This document shows positions 13,001 to 24,842 of a stretch of DNA of 64,000 bases, in pieces. Within the stretch, counting starts at the first letter, position 1. Each line of letters starts with the position of its first letter. The translations under genes were made by a program, and so were the position numbers. The notes beneath the pieces are model-generated. The model saw only the letters and a program-made list of their open reading frames with translations, ran no database searches and had not been told where the DNA came from. Origin of the DNA: Owenia fusiformis (taxonomy: Eukaryota > Annelida > Polychaeta > Sabellida > Oweniidae); contig CAIIXF020000004.1 of assembly GCA_903813345.2 (NCBI GenBank), positions 13,724,196 to 13,788,195 of the forward strand, written 5' to 3'.

Positions 13001-16000
13001 GAACCAGTTACAGGAACGGAACCAGGTGGAATAACAGAACAAGTTACAACAATTGAATCGAATAATTTAACTGATTCAGGTACAAGAACGGAACCAGGTG
13101 GAATAACAATACAAGTAACAACAGCTGAACCAATGAATTTAACTGATTCCGATACAAGAACAGAACCAGGTGGAATAACTGAACAAGTAACAACAATTGA
13201 ACCAAAGAATTTAACTGATTCGGGTACAAGAACGAAACCAAGTGGAATAACTGAACAAGTAACAACAATTGAACCAAAGAATTTAACTGAATCAGGTACA
13301 AGAACGGAACCAGGTGGAATAACAGAACCAGTTACAACAATTGAACCCAAAAATTTAACTGATTCAGATACAAGAACGGAACCAGGTGGAATAACTGAAC
13401 AAGTAACAACAATTGAACCAAAGAATTTAACTGATTCGGGTACAAGAACGAAGCCAGATAGAATAACAGAACCAGTTACAACAACTGACCCAATGACTTT
13501 AACTGATTCAGGTACAAGAACGGAACCAGGTGGAATAACAGAACCAGTTACAACAATTGAACCAAAGAATTTAACCGATTCAGGTACAAGAACGAAACCA
13601 GATGGAATTACTGAATCAATTACGACACTTGAACCAAATAACTTAACTGGTTCAGGTACAAGAACGAAACCAGGTCGAATAACTATACAAACCACAACAA
13701 TCAAAGCACACAGATCAACTGATTCGGTTACAGGCAAGAAACTAGGTGGATCAACGGGACCTGTTGATATAACCGAATCAGTTACAACAAATGGACCAGA
13801 TAGACAAATTGAAACAAGTACAGTCAGGGAACCAGTTGGAATAACAAAACAAGATTTGACAAGTGAACAAGACCACACAATTGCTCAATTGACGACGGAT
13901 AAATTAGTTACAACAACCATACAAGGTAAACAGAAGCAAACTAGTAATTTTGATTTCAATATAATTTAGAAATTAAGTTTGATATTATTCAGCATTATTC
14001 ATGAATTTATGATTTCTTTGATCCTCCGGATATCCAATAAAAGGGATGTATAAGTTGGCATGTTTGTATTCCATTAACATAAAATTTACATGTTTTATTA
14101 ATATACGTAAGTGTATGCCTAACATTAGTATGCATATACACGGGGGTTAAGCAGACCCGATGATGCTATGAGCTTGCTCGGCGGTATCATGACTGTGTAA
14201 CGGGGCTTAATGTATAAGTGAGCTCGGCGGTAGGTTTAAACAACGCGGATCCTCAAAGCATGTGCTCATGGTATTATCGTGGCTTAACACCCGTGCATAT
14301 ACATTAAGTGATTTCGTATTTCCGCAGCCGGTGCGTGCGAATATAATGGCAAGATACGAAAAGATGGAAAGACATTCAAACATATCGATGCTTGCAACAA
14401 GTGTGAATGCTCTGAAGGTATATCTTAATTTATTTTGCATAATTCCTTACTGCTAACGATCATAAATATTATGCTCGATGTTAGCATGGTGAAAGTCTCG
14501 ATTTTCCAGTTTACTAAATTGTTCTAGTAGTGGTAAAGTGATCCCGTGTAATGATTTCTGATCATCAAGCTTGTAAAATGTTCTAGATTGACACAATTTT
14601 TGTATTCATCCCGAATGCATTCTAGTTCACCACCAACCCCTTCTCTAATTATTCAAGATTGGTCGGTATTTTGAATTGAATGTAATTAAGTCATCATTGA
14701 CATATCTCTTTGCATCATGCAAAAAACAACTCTCATATTTGAATGACATACATTGATAGCGTAATGGACAGCGAATTTCCTCTGTCACGTCCAAAAACTC
14801 CTATACTTTTTGAAGAGTGTAGATTGCATCATCACACTTAATATACATCACGGTTCACAACTCCAATCCTTCAACAGTATAATGTGCAATATCACAGTTG
14901 TTATAAGTCACTTTTCAAAAGTCAATTACTTTGACGAAGTAAAATGCATCATCATAATCTATATTCACTTTTAGGAAGAGTACAATGTTCAGACAAGAAA
15001 AGGTGCTCCAGTTGCAAATACGAACGTAAACGTCATAAAACGGGGGAATATTTTTTATCAAAGGACAAGTGCAAAAAATGCATTTGTATTGCTGGGTCGA
15101 AAAAAGCTAAATGTGAGAATATACCATGTGGTAAGTGGAATTATAACATTCAGCAAAGTAATTTACTTCACTTTGATTTGTCATGTTATTTTTTGACCCG
15201 TTTGCACCATTCATAAATTTGCGTGAGATCCCCCACTCGAGCATGGATGGGGAATTCGACAAAATTCGACATTTTGGCCCGTATAATTCCTTACCCCGAG
15301 TCCAAATAAATGTGTCAACTTCCCTACCCTTGGAGCAATAAATCTGGTCAAATATTCGCGACCCCCGGGTCCTTCCACCATTAGAAATGTATTTTTAAAC
15401 ATCAGTTATCCTCGTTAGTAGACTAATGCTCGCGAATGTTGAGGGATATACGCGCAGTACTTCGTTTATATGTCAATATTTTAATTAGACACGCCATATA
15501 GATCAAAAAGATTCTTCGCGGAAAGTCCACAACACAGGCTACAATTAATTTTTGATTGAAAAATTCCCTTACAATTTTACATATAACCAATGGAGACGTA
15601 GCGTTTTAAATGACGCAATTACCCGCGAAATTAAAAGCCAATGAGAATAGTTGTCCATTTTATGACGTTTTCGCAAATTGCCTGAAAGTTTTGACAAATT
15701 AGCCGGAAAGTACATGGTTTTACTATTGGTTTGTTTCTGTTCAACAAAAGTGGAGAACATACCTGTATGAACGATCATTTTTTGTGGAATGGGCAGGCGG
15801 ATTGTTGCGTTTGATGGGTACAGATCGGGAACAGAAATCCACATCGTAGTAATTTTCGAAAGCTCTCTTGTAATTTATGCAATGACGTGTTTTAAGATAT
15901 TGGCTTTTTTATTTTAATAGGTTACCTCCCTCCGTTTTATTCATCTATATCGAATTGATCAAATTAGAATTTGTTCGAACGTAAACTTTTCTCGGGTACA

Positions 16001-19000
16001 TGTAAATCAAATTCCTCACCCCCGGACGACAATCTTCGTCAAATTCCTACCCCTGAGCAATATTTATATCAAATTCCTCACCCTCCCCCCGTGGAGGGGT
16101 TTCATGCAAACTTTTGAATGGTCTATAATATGAGCGGTCTAGAGCACTGAACACGCTAAGCCAGGCGCTGTTGTCGTAACCATGAGGTCGTGAGACGAGA
16201 TACGTGAGCTCGTTGCGTTTATTCATATCATATTCTTATGTTTTAATATGTACAAGAGCCAACAACGTGTACTTATGGTGACAAACAATACAAGAAAGGC
16301 AAGCAATGGCTCTCTATTGACAAGTGTAACAAGTGCAAATGCAAGGAAACAGGTAAAAATCACCTTTTTGATTATAATAAGATATACAAGGTGTTCCATA
16401 TGTATGCATTTTATCTTAACTTATACATTTAGCGTTACCACTCTATCATATATCATTTTGTTGCTTATGAAAAGTTTTAGAAGATTGCAAAGTTTCAGAG
16501 TCAAGGGGTGTCCCTGTAAAAATGTACAATTAGTTATTTATTAGACATGATGTATCAACATGTCTTCCTCGTAATACTCACTGACTACATATATCGAAGT
16601 TTTTAACTTTAAAATATACAAGCAGAATTTATAGATGGCAATAGCGATTTATGAGTTGAAATAGTGATGTCTCCAAAAGCAATGAATAATACAATAACAT
16701 CTATATTATGGATCTGTGTAGTCTTCGTGAGAAAATCGTTCATGCAGCTAATATAGTTTATCAGTTGAATATCCGGATGGATAATATTGAGTTTAAATTA
16801 TGGGATTTCTAACTTGTTGATATTTATCTGCAATAAGATATTATTTTTTTCAAGTAGTCTCTGACGGGTTTTATTTCATGCCGTTGATCAATGATCATTG
16901 TATTTAAAGTAGTTGTAAACAGGATTGGAGTGCATGTACCAGTGTATTAGTTAATATGATGTCATATCATGTAGTAATTACTACTAGCCGAACAGTTCAA
17001 AAAAGCCTGAGTTAAGCTTTAATGTCCTATTTAATGTCCTGTGTATGTCCCCATGTTAATTCAATGCGCCCTTGTTAAAATCCTCATTTTCCCAAGTAGA
17101 TTGATTCCAAACAAGTATATTCATGTTGGATAGTATTGCTAGAATCCATTTTCAATAGTAAGATTGGGGGTTCTTAAACAGGACATACGGCTTGGTTTTT
17201 AGAACTTTTTGTTGGTACTTACTGTTGTATGTACATATTCAATTCCTTCATCTATTCAATAACCCGCAGTTGCACATCCACTTCATATTGGCTGTTTTAG
17301 TAAGCGGTTTGAGCGCAGTGTGTAGCGATAATAAATGGTGTAGAATGTGTGTATACAAGAATCGTAAATACAACGTTGGGGATGTATTCAAAGAGACCGA
17401 ATGCAGAAGTTGCGAGTGCCAAATCAAGAACAAGACAGCTTGCACTCCAATTTGTGGTAAGTGAACGATAATTCCCTAGGAACTGTAATATTTAGAGATA
17501 ATTTTAAAGTAAAAACATAAAAACATATTTTTCAATTGCAAATTTTTACTCAATTGTCGAATAAGGCTTTTAAGTCATGAGATGCGACGACATATTGGCA
17601 TAGCCAAAGTTTTGTCTTTGCCTTTCAATAGTATACTGTTGTCATAATGAGTTTAATTGTCGTAATGGCAACATAGCTTAATTTTAACTTTACTCCTTTT
17701 AGATAACTGTAAGCCGAATGATATTAGTTTCTATTGCACGAAATGTTTGATACATACACCCCTACAAAATGAATAAGCCCTTTTAATCGGAAAATGTTAA
17801 CACTTTGTTCAACGTAGCTAATTTTATCGAGTCTCTTTGATGGTAATCTTTATTCATTTTAGATTACTGTAAGGCGAATGACAGACGATATCTTTCAGGG
17901 GAACAATGGAGACACCCTGATAAATGCAACACTTGTAGATGTAAAGAAGGTGAACGAATACTTCTTGTGTCATATTTCAATTTCTAGTTTATATTTACCC
18001 GAATCTCAGGAGGATTTACAATCGAGGTATAAAAGAGACGAGGTATATTCCGTATGCAGAATTTAAAGAGAGAGTATTACTCATGTTTGGTACACCGGCC
18101 ATTTTGACGGGTGTCTAATTTGATTCAATGTTTTACAATCTTGGTCATACAACCATCCCGAAAACCAACAATCATATAGTTCACAATCACCTCATTCTTC
18201 GTCAATCATCACCATCAACCAAATTATTGGTCAATTTGGATTTGATGTATATATGACCATCCATAACATTCAGGTTATACAAAATACTGTTTGCTGGGCA
18301 ATATTTTTCTTTTTTTTGTCGTGTCATTTTTAATAGTCGTCATTATTATGTTTTTGTTAATATTTAGGATTAGTTAAATGTTCCAACCTTGGAAAATGTA
18401 TGAAGTGTTTGGTTGGCGGAATTACATATAAATTCGGCGAAGACTTCCTGTTAGATGGCTGTGTCGAGTGTAAATGCGTTTCAACTAACCGTCTGGACTG
18501 CTGGAATAGATGTACAGGTACGATAATTTTGTCATACAGTGATGACCTGTTATTGCTCAGTTGATCGATTGAAAGAAAGCCGCCTCCAAATGCTACATCT
18601 AGTCTACTGACCTCGTCTTCGCTCATTTGATCTCATAAATCATAACGCTCGTTTTTGCTCATTTAACCTCTTAAGGGACCTCTTGCAATCATTTCATGTA
18701 GTATACTGACCTAGTATTTGCTAATTTGACCTCTTGAAGGAAAGCCGCCTGCAAATGCTACATGTGGTGTGCGTCCTGACATTGGACAAAGCAGAATCAC
18801 AGGGGGTACTGTTGTTGACCCAGCATTCAGCTGGCCATGGATGGTTACTATAAAGGCTCGGCTTAATGATGACGATGATCTCCGTCATGTCTGTGGTGGT
18901 GCTGTAATTAACAGGAACTGGGTAATAACTGCATCGCATTGCTTTACCAACAAAAAGATTGGGTATGTAAATTGTAGGGTATTTGATAGCCTTGCCCCAA

Positions 19001-22000
19001 GTCGGTCTCTTTTACTTATCTTGATTTCTATTATGACCGCCTGCCCTTGTACCAAAGAGAAAGCCACGTGCTTTACCGACAGTTTGTTTATGTCGGTGAT
19101 TTTGACCAATAGCACGCGATCTTTCAATGTCTAAATTTAGGTTACAAACACACGAGGTAATACAGTTGTTGATTTTGCTCCAATCAGCAATTTAGTATTG
19201 GAACCTTTGATAGTGGCATTGTGGGAAGTCCTACCTCGCTTTACTTTCATCAGCTAGCAAAACTGAAAATGACCCTCGCAAAATCGATAAACGTTTTATT
19301 TGCTAAATATAATTGAAAGTAATTTGAATGTAGTGAACCGATTTAATATCAGAAAGTTGATGACTGATCAGTTCACATATAAACACTTATAGTTATGCTG
19401 TGAAAAGGATAATGAAAAGTTATTATGGTTCTGGTGAATGCGTTTTATTTGTAAGGGAGATGCCTGGATTTGCAGACTGCAAGCATGCCGCATATAACTT
19501 CACAACCGCATGGCGAACACGTGGATTTATTTATTGATTTTTGTGTATGACTACCGCTATTGGCTAATGCTATAGGGCACGCGTAATAGTTGGTGCATAA
19601 TTTATCATAATAACAGTGGAGATGTATCGGATTACACAAGGCGGTAATAATTCAAGATCAGATAAAGTAAAAAATACCGACTTGGGGCAAGGCTAGGTAT
19701 TTGATATAATCTGAAAATCAATTTGTGCAAAATATATTATTGAGCAATTGAGTCTTATATTTCTTTGGGACGTGCTGTTCTTGTTGCCTGATGTGCTGCT
19801 ACTTTTTCTTGCAATGTTTGCCTTAAACCATGTACTTTACATGTTTCTATTACATTTTTAGAAGAAACCCAGACGATTTTATATTATTCTTTGGAAAGCA
19901 CCATAGGACAGAAATAGAACCTGGTGAAATGTCTCGAGAGGTTGAGCTCATTATAACACATGAGGAATTTGACTTAGCCAGCAATCTAGACAGTGATGTA
20001 GCCCTGATTAAGCTAAAAGAGCCCCTTAATTACACGACCCATATCCAACCTTTATGTCTTGGGAAAACAAATGCCACGTTTTGTGTTATGGCCGGGTGGG
20101 GTTCAACAGGTAACTTATATCTTTGAGAGTGTGACTCGTATATGTCAGTTCACAAATTATTAGAAACTTAACACCACACGAATCGCATAAACATCATATT
20201 GTCTCTTCATTATTTACAAACGTATTTCAAGATGTCATATCATAGTACTAATGTTTTAATAATGTTACAGATATTTTCATTGAAATTTATCTTTTGAAAT
20301 TTTTGAAGCAATATCTAAATATTACAACATTCAAATTAACCATTGGATTTTTGCTATCCATTGACAAATACGTAAACAAAAAATGTTTGCACCACACAGA
20401 ATGTAGACCCAGGGTTTCTTTGTAGTGACTTTGATTTAATTTTAGAGAGAGGACTGATTACCAAAGATATATTCTTTAAAGTAGAACTATCTACGTATCT
20501 ACATCAGGTAAATTGAAGTTTAAATCATATTAAGGAGGCTAAGCTTCAATATTTTGATTGTTTTCCAATTGAAAAGGGGTGGTAACATTTTGTTTATAAT
20601 ATTACAGGTTAACGTGTATTTCTAGAGAGCTTTCGATATAAGTTATTTTGAATGCTTATACACAAACCTGTACTTGTACAAGTCAGGTATAGCACTGGGG
20701 AGGAACTCTTGAAACGAAATAGGATGCTTTCATCCTTCAAGTCACAAAATATTCGGCAAGTATGTAGTTCGTGAGTTCTGGTTTCAAAATATGATTACAA
20801 CTTAGAAATTAATTATGCCATTGCCGGGATATTCACAAATCTATTTCCAGGATAGGGGAATGAGGAAAACTTTTCTAATGAAATGTACTTTCCTGGTTTC
20901 TTTGAGAAACCGTCCTCCCCAGTGGTGTTTACGTCATTTAAAAGTTAAAATTGCAGTTTAAGTTTGGCTGAAAACTTATATTCAAAGCTCTCTACCATGA
21001 CATCAAAACTTTGAAACTCTATCGAACAGGTAAATATTGAGGATGACAGAACTAGCCAGAACCATACTTCTACATGTTCAAGTTGTCTAAAGAATGCATA
21101 GCATCATCTCTTCAATGTATAGTTTAAAAGTAAAATTGTAATTAATTTTTATATTTTATAATTGAATTGTAAGACTGACAACTATAAATAAATAAATAAA
21201 CTTAACTATACTAAAACTAAACTATGCAAATTAAAAAGCAAATATAGACCTCACGGATAATTGTCTCTGTTCATATTGAAGGTCATCGTTCCCTTAATTG
21301 ACACCAGTATATGTAACAGAGAAGATTGGATGGAGGGAAGAATTAGCAACAATATGATTTGTGCTGGTTTTGAGAAAGGTGGAAAGGATGCATGTATGGT
21401 AAATTTTATTATATTTTAACAATGACTTTGATTCCAAAATGTGTTTTTCGATTCAAAATGGAACAAATAGGATCAGAAAGGCTAATAACCAAATCCATCC
21501 AAAAATCATTAAATAATCTAGATGGAGCGATGTTCAAATACACTTTTCCTTTGAAGGAAAAATCAAATTGTCATAAGTCGCTGATGTCAGCACAAGATAC
21601 TCCAATGAGGTCACTAAATGTTTATGTCACGAAGATGGTTGAATATTCTTCAGGGAACTAATCAAATTACTTGAAAGGTCTAGGTTTCGCTATTCGGCTA
21701 ACGTCGGTTGTAGCCCAAAAATGTTACTCAGACATATTTGATAAGCTGTATAAACATCTCATTTAGGGTGATAGTGGAGGACCAATGTTCTGTGCAGACA
21801 ATCTTAACCAGTGGACATTGAAAGGTAATTTCTATTTACATCTGAAAATTTATGACACGTCGACAATTTATCTTAGAGATGGACCTGAAACTAAAAAATG
21901 TTCTCCCCGTCAAAGTTTGTTCTGTTTTAACTTGTGTTTTAGTGAGTCAGAAACAAACATGTTGTCACTTCGACTATCTTGTTATCTATCAAATTCCAAA

Positions 22001-22841
22001 ATATTATCATTTAAAAGCTCATTATCGTCATTACACTCAATAAAAACATTGATTGAGTAAATTTTACGATTACAAACATCATTAGGGCCAATATATTCAA
22101 ATATGACCACTGTTTTGTCAGTTTTTACAACTTTACATTAGACATTAAATTGAACTAAAACTGAAACAATACATACACATACTTTTTAGTACGGCTTAAA
22201 TATGGACATCTTTGAAATATTACATCAAATCAGAGTAAGATTGTGAGGCTATTATCTATTTATTCAAACATATTTGGCTGAGATGATGCTGTATCAATAT
22301 TTGAAAATCAGTGGTATATTTCAATTAGTAATTGCAAGTTGGGGTATAGACTGTGGCATTCCTGAGAGACTATGATGTATCAATATTTGCATATCGTTGA
22401 TACTTTCAAGAATTGCAAGTATAGGTATAGGATGTGGCATCCCTAAAAGACAGTGATGTATCTATATTTGCATACCGTTGGTACTTTCAAGAATTGCTAT
22501 TGGGGTATATGCTGTGGCACCCTAAGAGACTATGATGTATCAATATTTGCATATGTTTTATACTTTCAGGAATTGCAAGTGGGAATATAGCCTGCGGTAA
22601 CCGTAAGATACTATGATATATCAATATTTGCATATCGTTTATACTTTCAGGAATTGCAAGTGGGAATATAGCCTGCGGTAACCGTAAGATACTATGATAT
22701 ATCAATATTTGCATATCGTTTATACTTTCAGGAATTGCAAGTTGGGGTTTAGGATGTGGCATTCCTAAGAGACCCGGTGTGTACACTAAAGTGGAGAACT
22801 TTTTAGACTGGATAGATGAAAAGATTCAAATACACGGATGA
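10029..22841 (+). CDS. Secreted mucin-VWC-trypsin mosaic protease, 17 exons
   Basis: Predicted 1427-residue protein. Exons: 10029-10256, 10526-10668, 11360-11497, 11577-11773, 11901-13925, 14328-14417, 14975-15130, 16257-16352, 17301-17456, 17863-17949, 18368-18517, 18740-18962, 19862-20109, 20446-20507, 21282-21398, 21767-21824, 22732-22841. All junctions are GT-AG with matching phases, and the total (4284 nt) is a multiple of three. Order: signal peptide (about 1-24), Cys-rich head (to about 235), 24-residue mucin repeats (about 236-910), six VWC-like modules (about 911-1155), then a trypsin-family domain to the C-terminus. Such a protein would be secreted, heavily glycosylated and activated by cleavage at SR-ITGG, tethering a protease in mucus or matrix. 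The substrate is unknown. I chose ATG 10029 because it starts a good signal peptide. A polyA signal lies at 22889. The weakest joints are exons 2 to 3 and the mucin-to-VWC step. Confidence 0.8.
10805..10965 (+). CDS. Possible alternative 3'-terminal exon (short isoform)
   Basis: An acceptor TATTAG precedes 10805 and the phase fits exon 2. The frame then reads [12 protein letters not shown]... and ends at a stop at 10963-10965. Splicing exon 2 here instead of to 11360 would yield a short secreted Cys-rich protein without mucin, VWC or protease. No AATAAA follows closely, so this could also be chance. Confidence 0.35.
11183..11200. mobile_element. Scrap of the poly-G element family
   Basis: CACTGGCGGACCTGGGGGG matches the ends of the elements at 5243 and 62954. 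It lies in the intron before exon 3 of the mosaic gene. Confidence 0.35.
11901..13925 (+). repeat. 72-bp coding minisatellite: 24-residue mucin repeats
   Basis: One 2025-bp exon encodes about 24 clear repeats and a degenerate tail. The consensus is [20 protein letters not shown] followed by EPGG. Nearly every unit carries an N-L-T sequon plus many Thr, so both N- and O-glycosylation are expected. Units 5-8 and 9-12 repeat the same order of endings (GTQPGG, GTEQGG, STEPGE, GTEPGG), showing a 288-bp block duplication (12297 against 12585). The second part shifts to an NLTDSGTRT variant. The donor CAAG/GTAAAC at 13925 is in phase 1 and fits the VWC exons; read-through would end at a stop at 13969. 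Confidence 0.9.
14131..14302. mobile_element. Small inverted-repeat element in intron
   Basis: GTATATGCACGGGTGTTAAGC-type ends: ATATACACGGGGGTTAAGC on the left pairs with GCTTAACACCCGTGCATAT on the right. About 170 bp with no ORF. It sits just upstream of the first VWC exon. Confidence 0.55.
15202..16128. mobile_element. Inverted-repeat DNA element in VWC intron
   Basis: The left end ACCATTCATAAATTTGCGTGA near 15207 pairs imperfectly with the right end TTTGCATGAAACCCCTCC read in reverse near 16125. Subterminal CAAATTCCTCACCCC-type repeats occur inside. About 0.9 kb, no intact ORF. Confidence 0.5.
16125..16215 (+). repeat. Possible tRNA-derived SINE remnant
   Basis: TGAGCGGTCTAGAGCACTGA resembles an A box, and GGTCGTGAGACGAG resembles a degenerate B box about 50 bp on. 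There is no cloverleaf I can close. Weak call. Confidence 0.2.
16985..17190. repeat. Dispersed repeat shared with 23654-23930
   Basis: Both carry AGAATCCATTTTCAATA followed by GGGTTCTTAAACAGGACAT. The copy near 23654 also has inverted GAACTCAAGTTGATCGGACTC ends. It lies upstream of the exon at 17301. Confidence 0.5.
17703..17777 (+). pseudogene. Decayed duplicate of the exon at 17863
   Basis: TTTTAG/ATAACTGTAAGCCGAATGAT copies the acceptor and first 20 bases of the real exon (TTTTAG/ATTACTGTAAGGCGAATGAC) 160 bp downstream. The frame reads D-x-C-K-x-N-D and then departs, ending at a stop at about 17775. If spliced it would truncate the protein before the protease, so an alternative terminal exon is possible. 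Confidence 0.6.
18560..18739 (+). pseudogene. Partial tandem duplicates of the exon 12 splice boundary
   Basis: GAAAGCCGCCTCCAAATGCTACAT near 18579 copies the first bases of exon 12 (GAAAGCCGCCTGCAAATGCT at 18740). Surrounding TTTGACCTCTT and CTACTGACCT blocks recur two or three times up to the true acceptor. The upstream copy breaks off after the shared bases. Confidence 0.7.
18978..19704. mobile_element. Inverted-repeat transposon with 9-bp target duplication
   Basis: Element 18987-19695 has ends TAGCCTTGCCCCAAGTCGGT and ACCGACTTGGGGCAAGGCTA and is flanked on both sides by GGTATTTGA (18978-18986 and 19696-19704). A 9-bp duplication suggests a Mutator-like non-autonomous element. It landed only 24 bp past the splice donor at 18963. 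It encodes no transposase that I can see. Confidence 0.85.
22329..22731 (+). repeat. 81-bp tandem duplicates of the terminal-exon splice acceptor
   Basis: Five units start at about 22330, 22410, 22491, 22570 and 22651; the sixth, at 22732, is the real last exon. Each contains ACTTTCAG/GAATTGCAAG plus about 40 bp of exon-like sequence (glycine, tryptophan and GCG-type codons decayed), then stops in frame. The two units before the real exon keep a perfect TTTCAG/G acceptor. The tandem 81-bp spacing is nearly exact. Confidence 0.9.
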
Positions 22842-22888
22842 AATCCTAAATATATTATCAATAACTTAGTTTAGTTTAGTTTTATCTA

Positions 22889-22894
22889 AATAAA
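22889..22894 (+). terminator. Poly(A) signal of the mosaic protease gene
   Basis: AATAAA, 48 bp past the stop codon. Confidence 0.6.
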
Positions 22895-23308
22895 TGGTTA
22901 TGAGTTTTACTACATGTTTATTTTTACACCTTATAGGGACATATTTATATACATACTTTCGACAGATATCCTCGTCTAGTGTATTGTACATGTAGCATCT
23001 GGTCCCTTTGAAAACGTTCAAAGTCAAAACTGAAAAGTGTTTTGATTAAATGTTTTGGTCCTGACAAATTACATCTATATAAATACATATATGTTATGTT
23101 AAATTATTGTTAGATTTCTAGCAACATATTTTTTCACACATCCTGTATTTCTACTTCAATAAATTAAATTATTATTTATTCAACATTAAACAAGTATCAT
23201 TTGTGCGTTAAACTACATTTAATATTTATACAATATATAAATAATATGCGAAACTAAAATGTATCGGTATCATTAGACTTCCGATAATAAGCACTGTTGG
23301 GTGAAGGT

Positions 23309-24733
23309 ATGAATTTGAGAGCATTAATATGCATACTGGGCCTATGCCTCACGCAAAAAGTGAAGAAAAAGAAGCCATGTAAAATGCCAACACTATCACA
23401 TGGAAATGTCAGTTATGATAAGAGAACCGTCGGAGGAATAGTTACATTCTCATGTCACAATGGCTTCGAACTAGTAGGACCAGAAACAAAAACTTGTAAA
23501 GAGAAAGGAAATCGATTTAGATGGTCACCAAGACGACCAATCACAAAATGTCAAAGTGAGTAAAACCTGCAAAACGTTCTACAATCAAACCTAATGTACT
23601 TTTGAAAATGGGTCCTACCAACACCCTCCCAAATGAATCTACGTGTACTTGTTCAGGACTCGATCAACTTGAGTTCTTCTTTATTTAAGCCGGGGTGCCA
23701 TTGACTAAACGTGGGCATGTAATTTACCCTGCGTAACTACATTCACACAATGTACATATGCAGAATTAAGGTAAATTGCGTCCCCATTTAAGTCAATAGT
23801 ACCCTTGCTGAAATTCTCGTATTCTCAGAAGAACTCAAGTTGATCGGACTCAACAAGAAGATTCATATGGGACAGTAATGTTAGAATCCATTTTCAATAT
23901 TAAGAATACGGGTTCTTAAACAGGACATCCAAGCTTATTTAAGACCTTTTGAAAATTTTGGTTAATACTAATAGTCAGTAAGTGTTGTCAAGAATTGCTC
24001 GTTTTGTAAATGTCACTCATATTGGACAACAATGAATTTAAATTCCAATTCAGTTTCAAACATCTTGAAATATCATTGCAGCATTGAAATTAATATTGCA
24101 TGGCATCTATAGTTTCAGGTAAGAGATCTGAACCAAGCATTACAACTGAACCAAGCGCAGAAACTTTGCAAGGTAACATATTAACTAGACTCTGTTAAGC
24201 TAAATGTACTGTATATGAAATGTACTTCATAAAATACTGAGCTATTTTGAAGAAAGCCGGTCAGTATGTTTGCATTGCCCATTTCAGTTACATCTTCATT
24301 GATCTTAAAATGGTAGTTTGGGATCGATTGGTTATGATTTAGATTGTATTATATATAAGACTATACAGTGTATAATTCCCTCCCAACTAATACAACTCAA
24401 GTATTATGGAAATATAACAAAGACAACAGTAACATGAACAACAACAACATCATCATGAAAAGTTCGACTGGATACAAAAACACTTCAGTAAATGCCTATT
24501 AGAATAAGCTTCAGTTTGTATTAGTAATATACAATGTTAGATACAATTTAAGCCATTAACCAGTTTTTTTTTATATCGGACATAGACCAGACAATATGTT
24601 AAGTAAATTGACTTTTCGATGTTAACAATATTAATATGAGTCTGCTATCTTTTACATATAAATTTATCTAAACTAATATTGTGCAGGAAATGAGACGATA
24701 TCAATGCAATATGTTTCAAATGACGACCATTAA
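23309..24733 (+). CDS. Small secreted single-Sushi (CCP) protein, 3 exons
   Basis: Exons 23309-23555, 24119-24172 and 24687-24733 join in phase 1 into a predicted 115-residue protein. It has a signal peptide (MNLRALICILGLCLTQ), a basic KKKK stretch, then one complement-control (Sushi) module: CKMPTLSHG, GGIVTFSC, FELVG, KTC, W and C, the usual four-Cys plus Trp pattern. A short Ser/Thr tail follows and the last exon adds GNETISMQYVSNDDH. Sushi modules mediate protein binding; no partner is indicated. The last exon is the least certain part. Because exon 2 ends in phase 1, it could instead splice to 25293 and make a Sushi-sulfatase fusion. Confidence 0.65.
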
Positions 24734-24842
24734 CTTTCGATAAAAACAGCAATATATTATATAAACCTTATATATCTTCATATTTCCAAACGTTAAATTC
24801 GTATTGCATATTTGACATTTCAATTGGAATTCACATGCTATT

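Larger units (their letters stand above)
14328..18517 (+). other. Six VWC-like modules encoded by alternating short and long exons
   Basis: Three short exons (30, 32 and 29 codons: 14328, 16257, 17863) alternate with three long ones (52, 52 and 50 codons: 14975, 17301, 18368). Every exon is phase 1-1. Short exons read C-x-Y-x-GKxYKxG...DKCNxCxCxxG, the first half of a VWC module. Long exons supply the closing Cys cluster, then a second first half (for example [14 protein letters not shown]...CKKCIC), then its closing CxxxxCG. The set arose by duplication of a short-long pair. VWC modules usually bind secreted ligands or matrix; the partner here is unknown. Confidence 0.75.
18740..22841 (+). 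other. Trypsin-like (S1A) catalytic domain of the mosaic protease
   Basis: Six exons encode a linker Cys (ATCGV), activation site SR/ITGG, the catalytic His in WVITASHC (TASHC rather than TAAHC), the catalytic Asp in SDVALIKL and the catalytic Ser in GDSGGP. The residue equivalent to chymotrypsin 189 is Asp (KDACM-GDSGGP), with Gly at the pocket positions in SWGLGCG and RPGVY. This predicts cleavage after Arg or Lys. All three triad residues are present, so an active enzyme is expected. The domain ends normally, 18 residues past the PGVYTKV motif. Confidence 0.9.

Noticed and set aside
11923-13878. 651-codon open frame on the minus strand
   Set aside because: It is the antisense of the Thr-rich repeat exon; the 72-bp period keeps it open. 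It has Val/Ser-rich repeats and no domain.
16125-16215. A functional tRNA gene
   Set aside because: Box-like strings are present, but no acceptor stem or cloverleaf can be closed; kept only as a weak SINE remnant.
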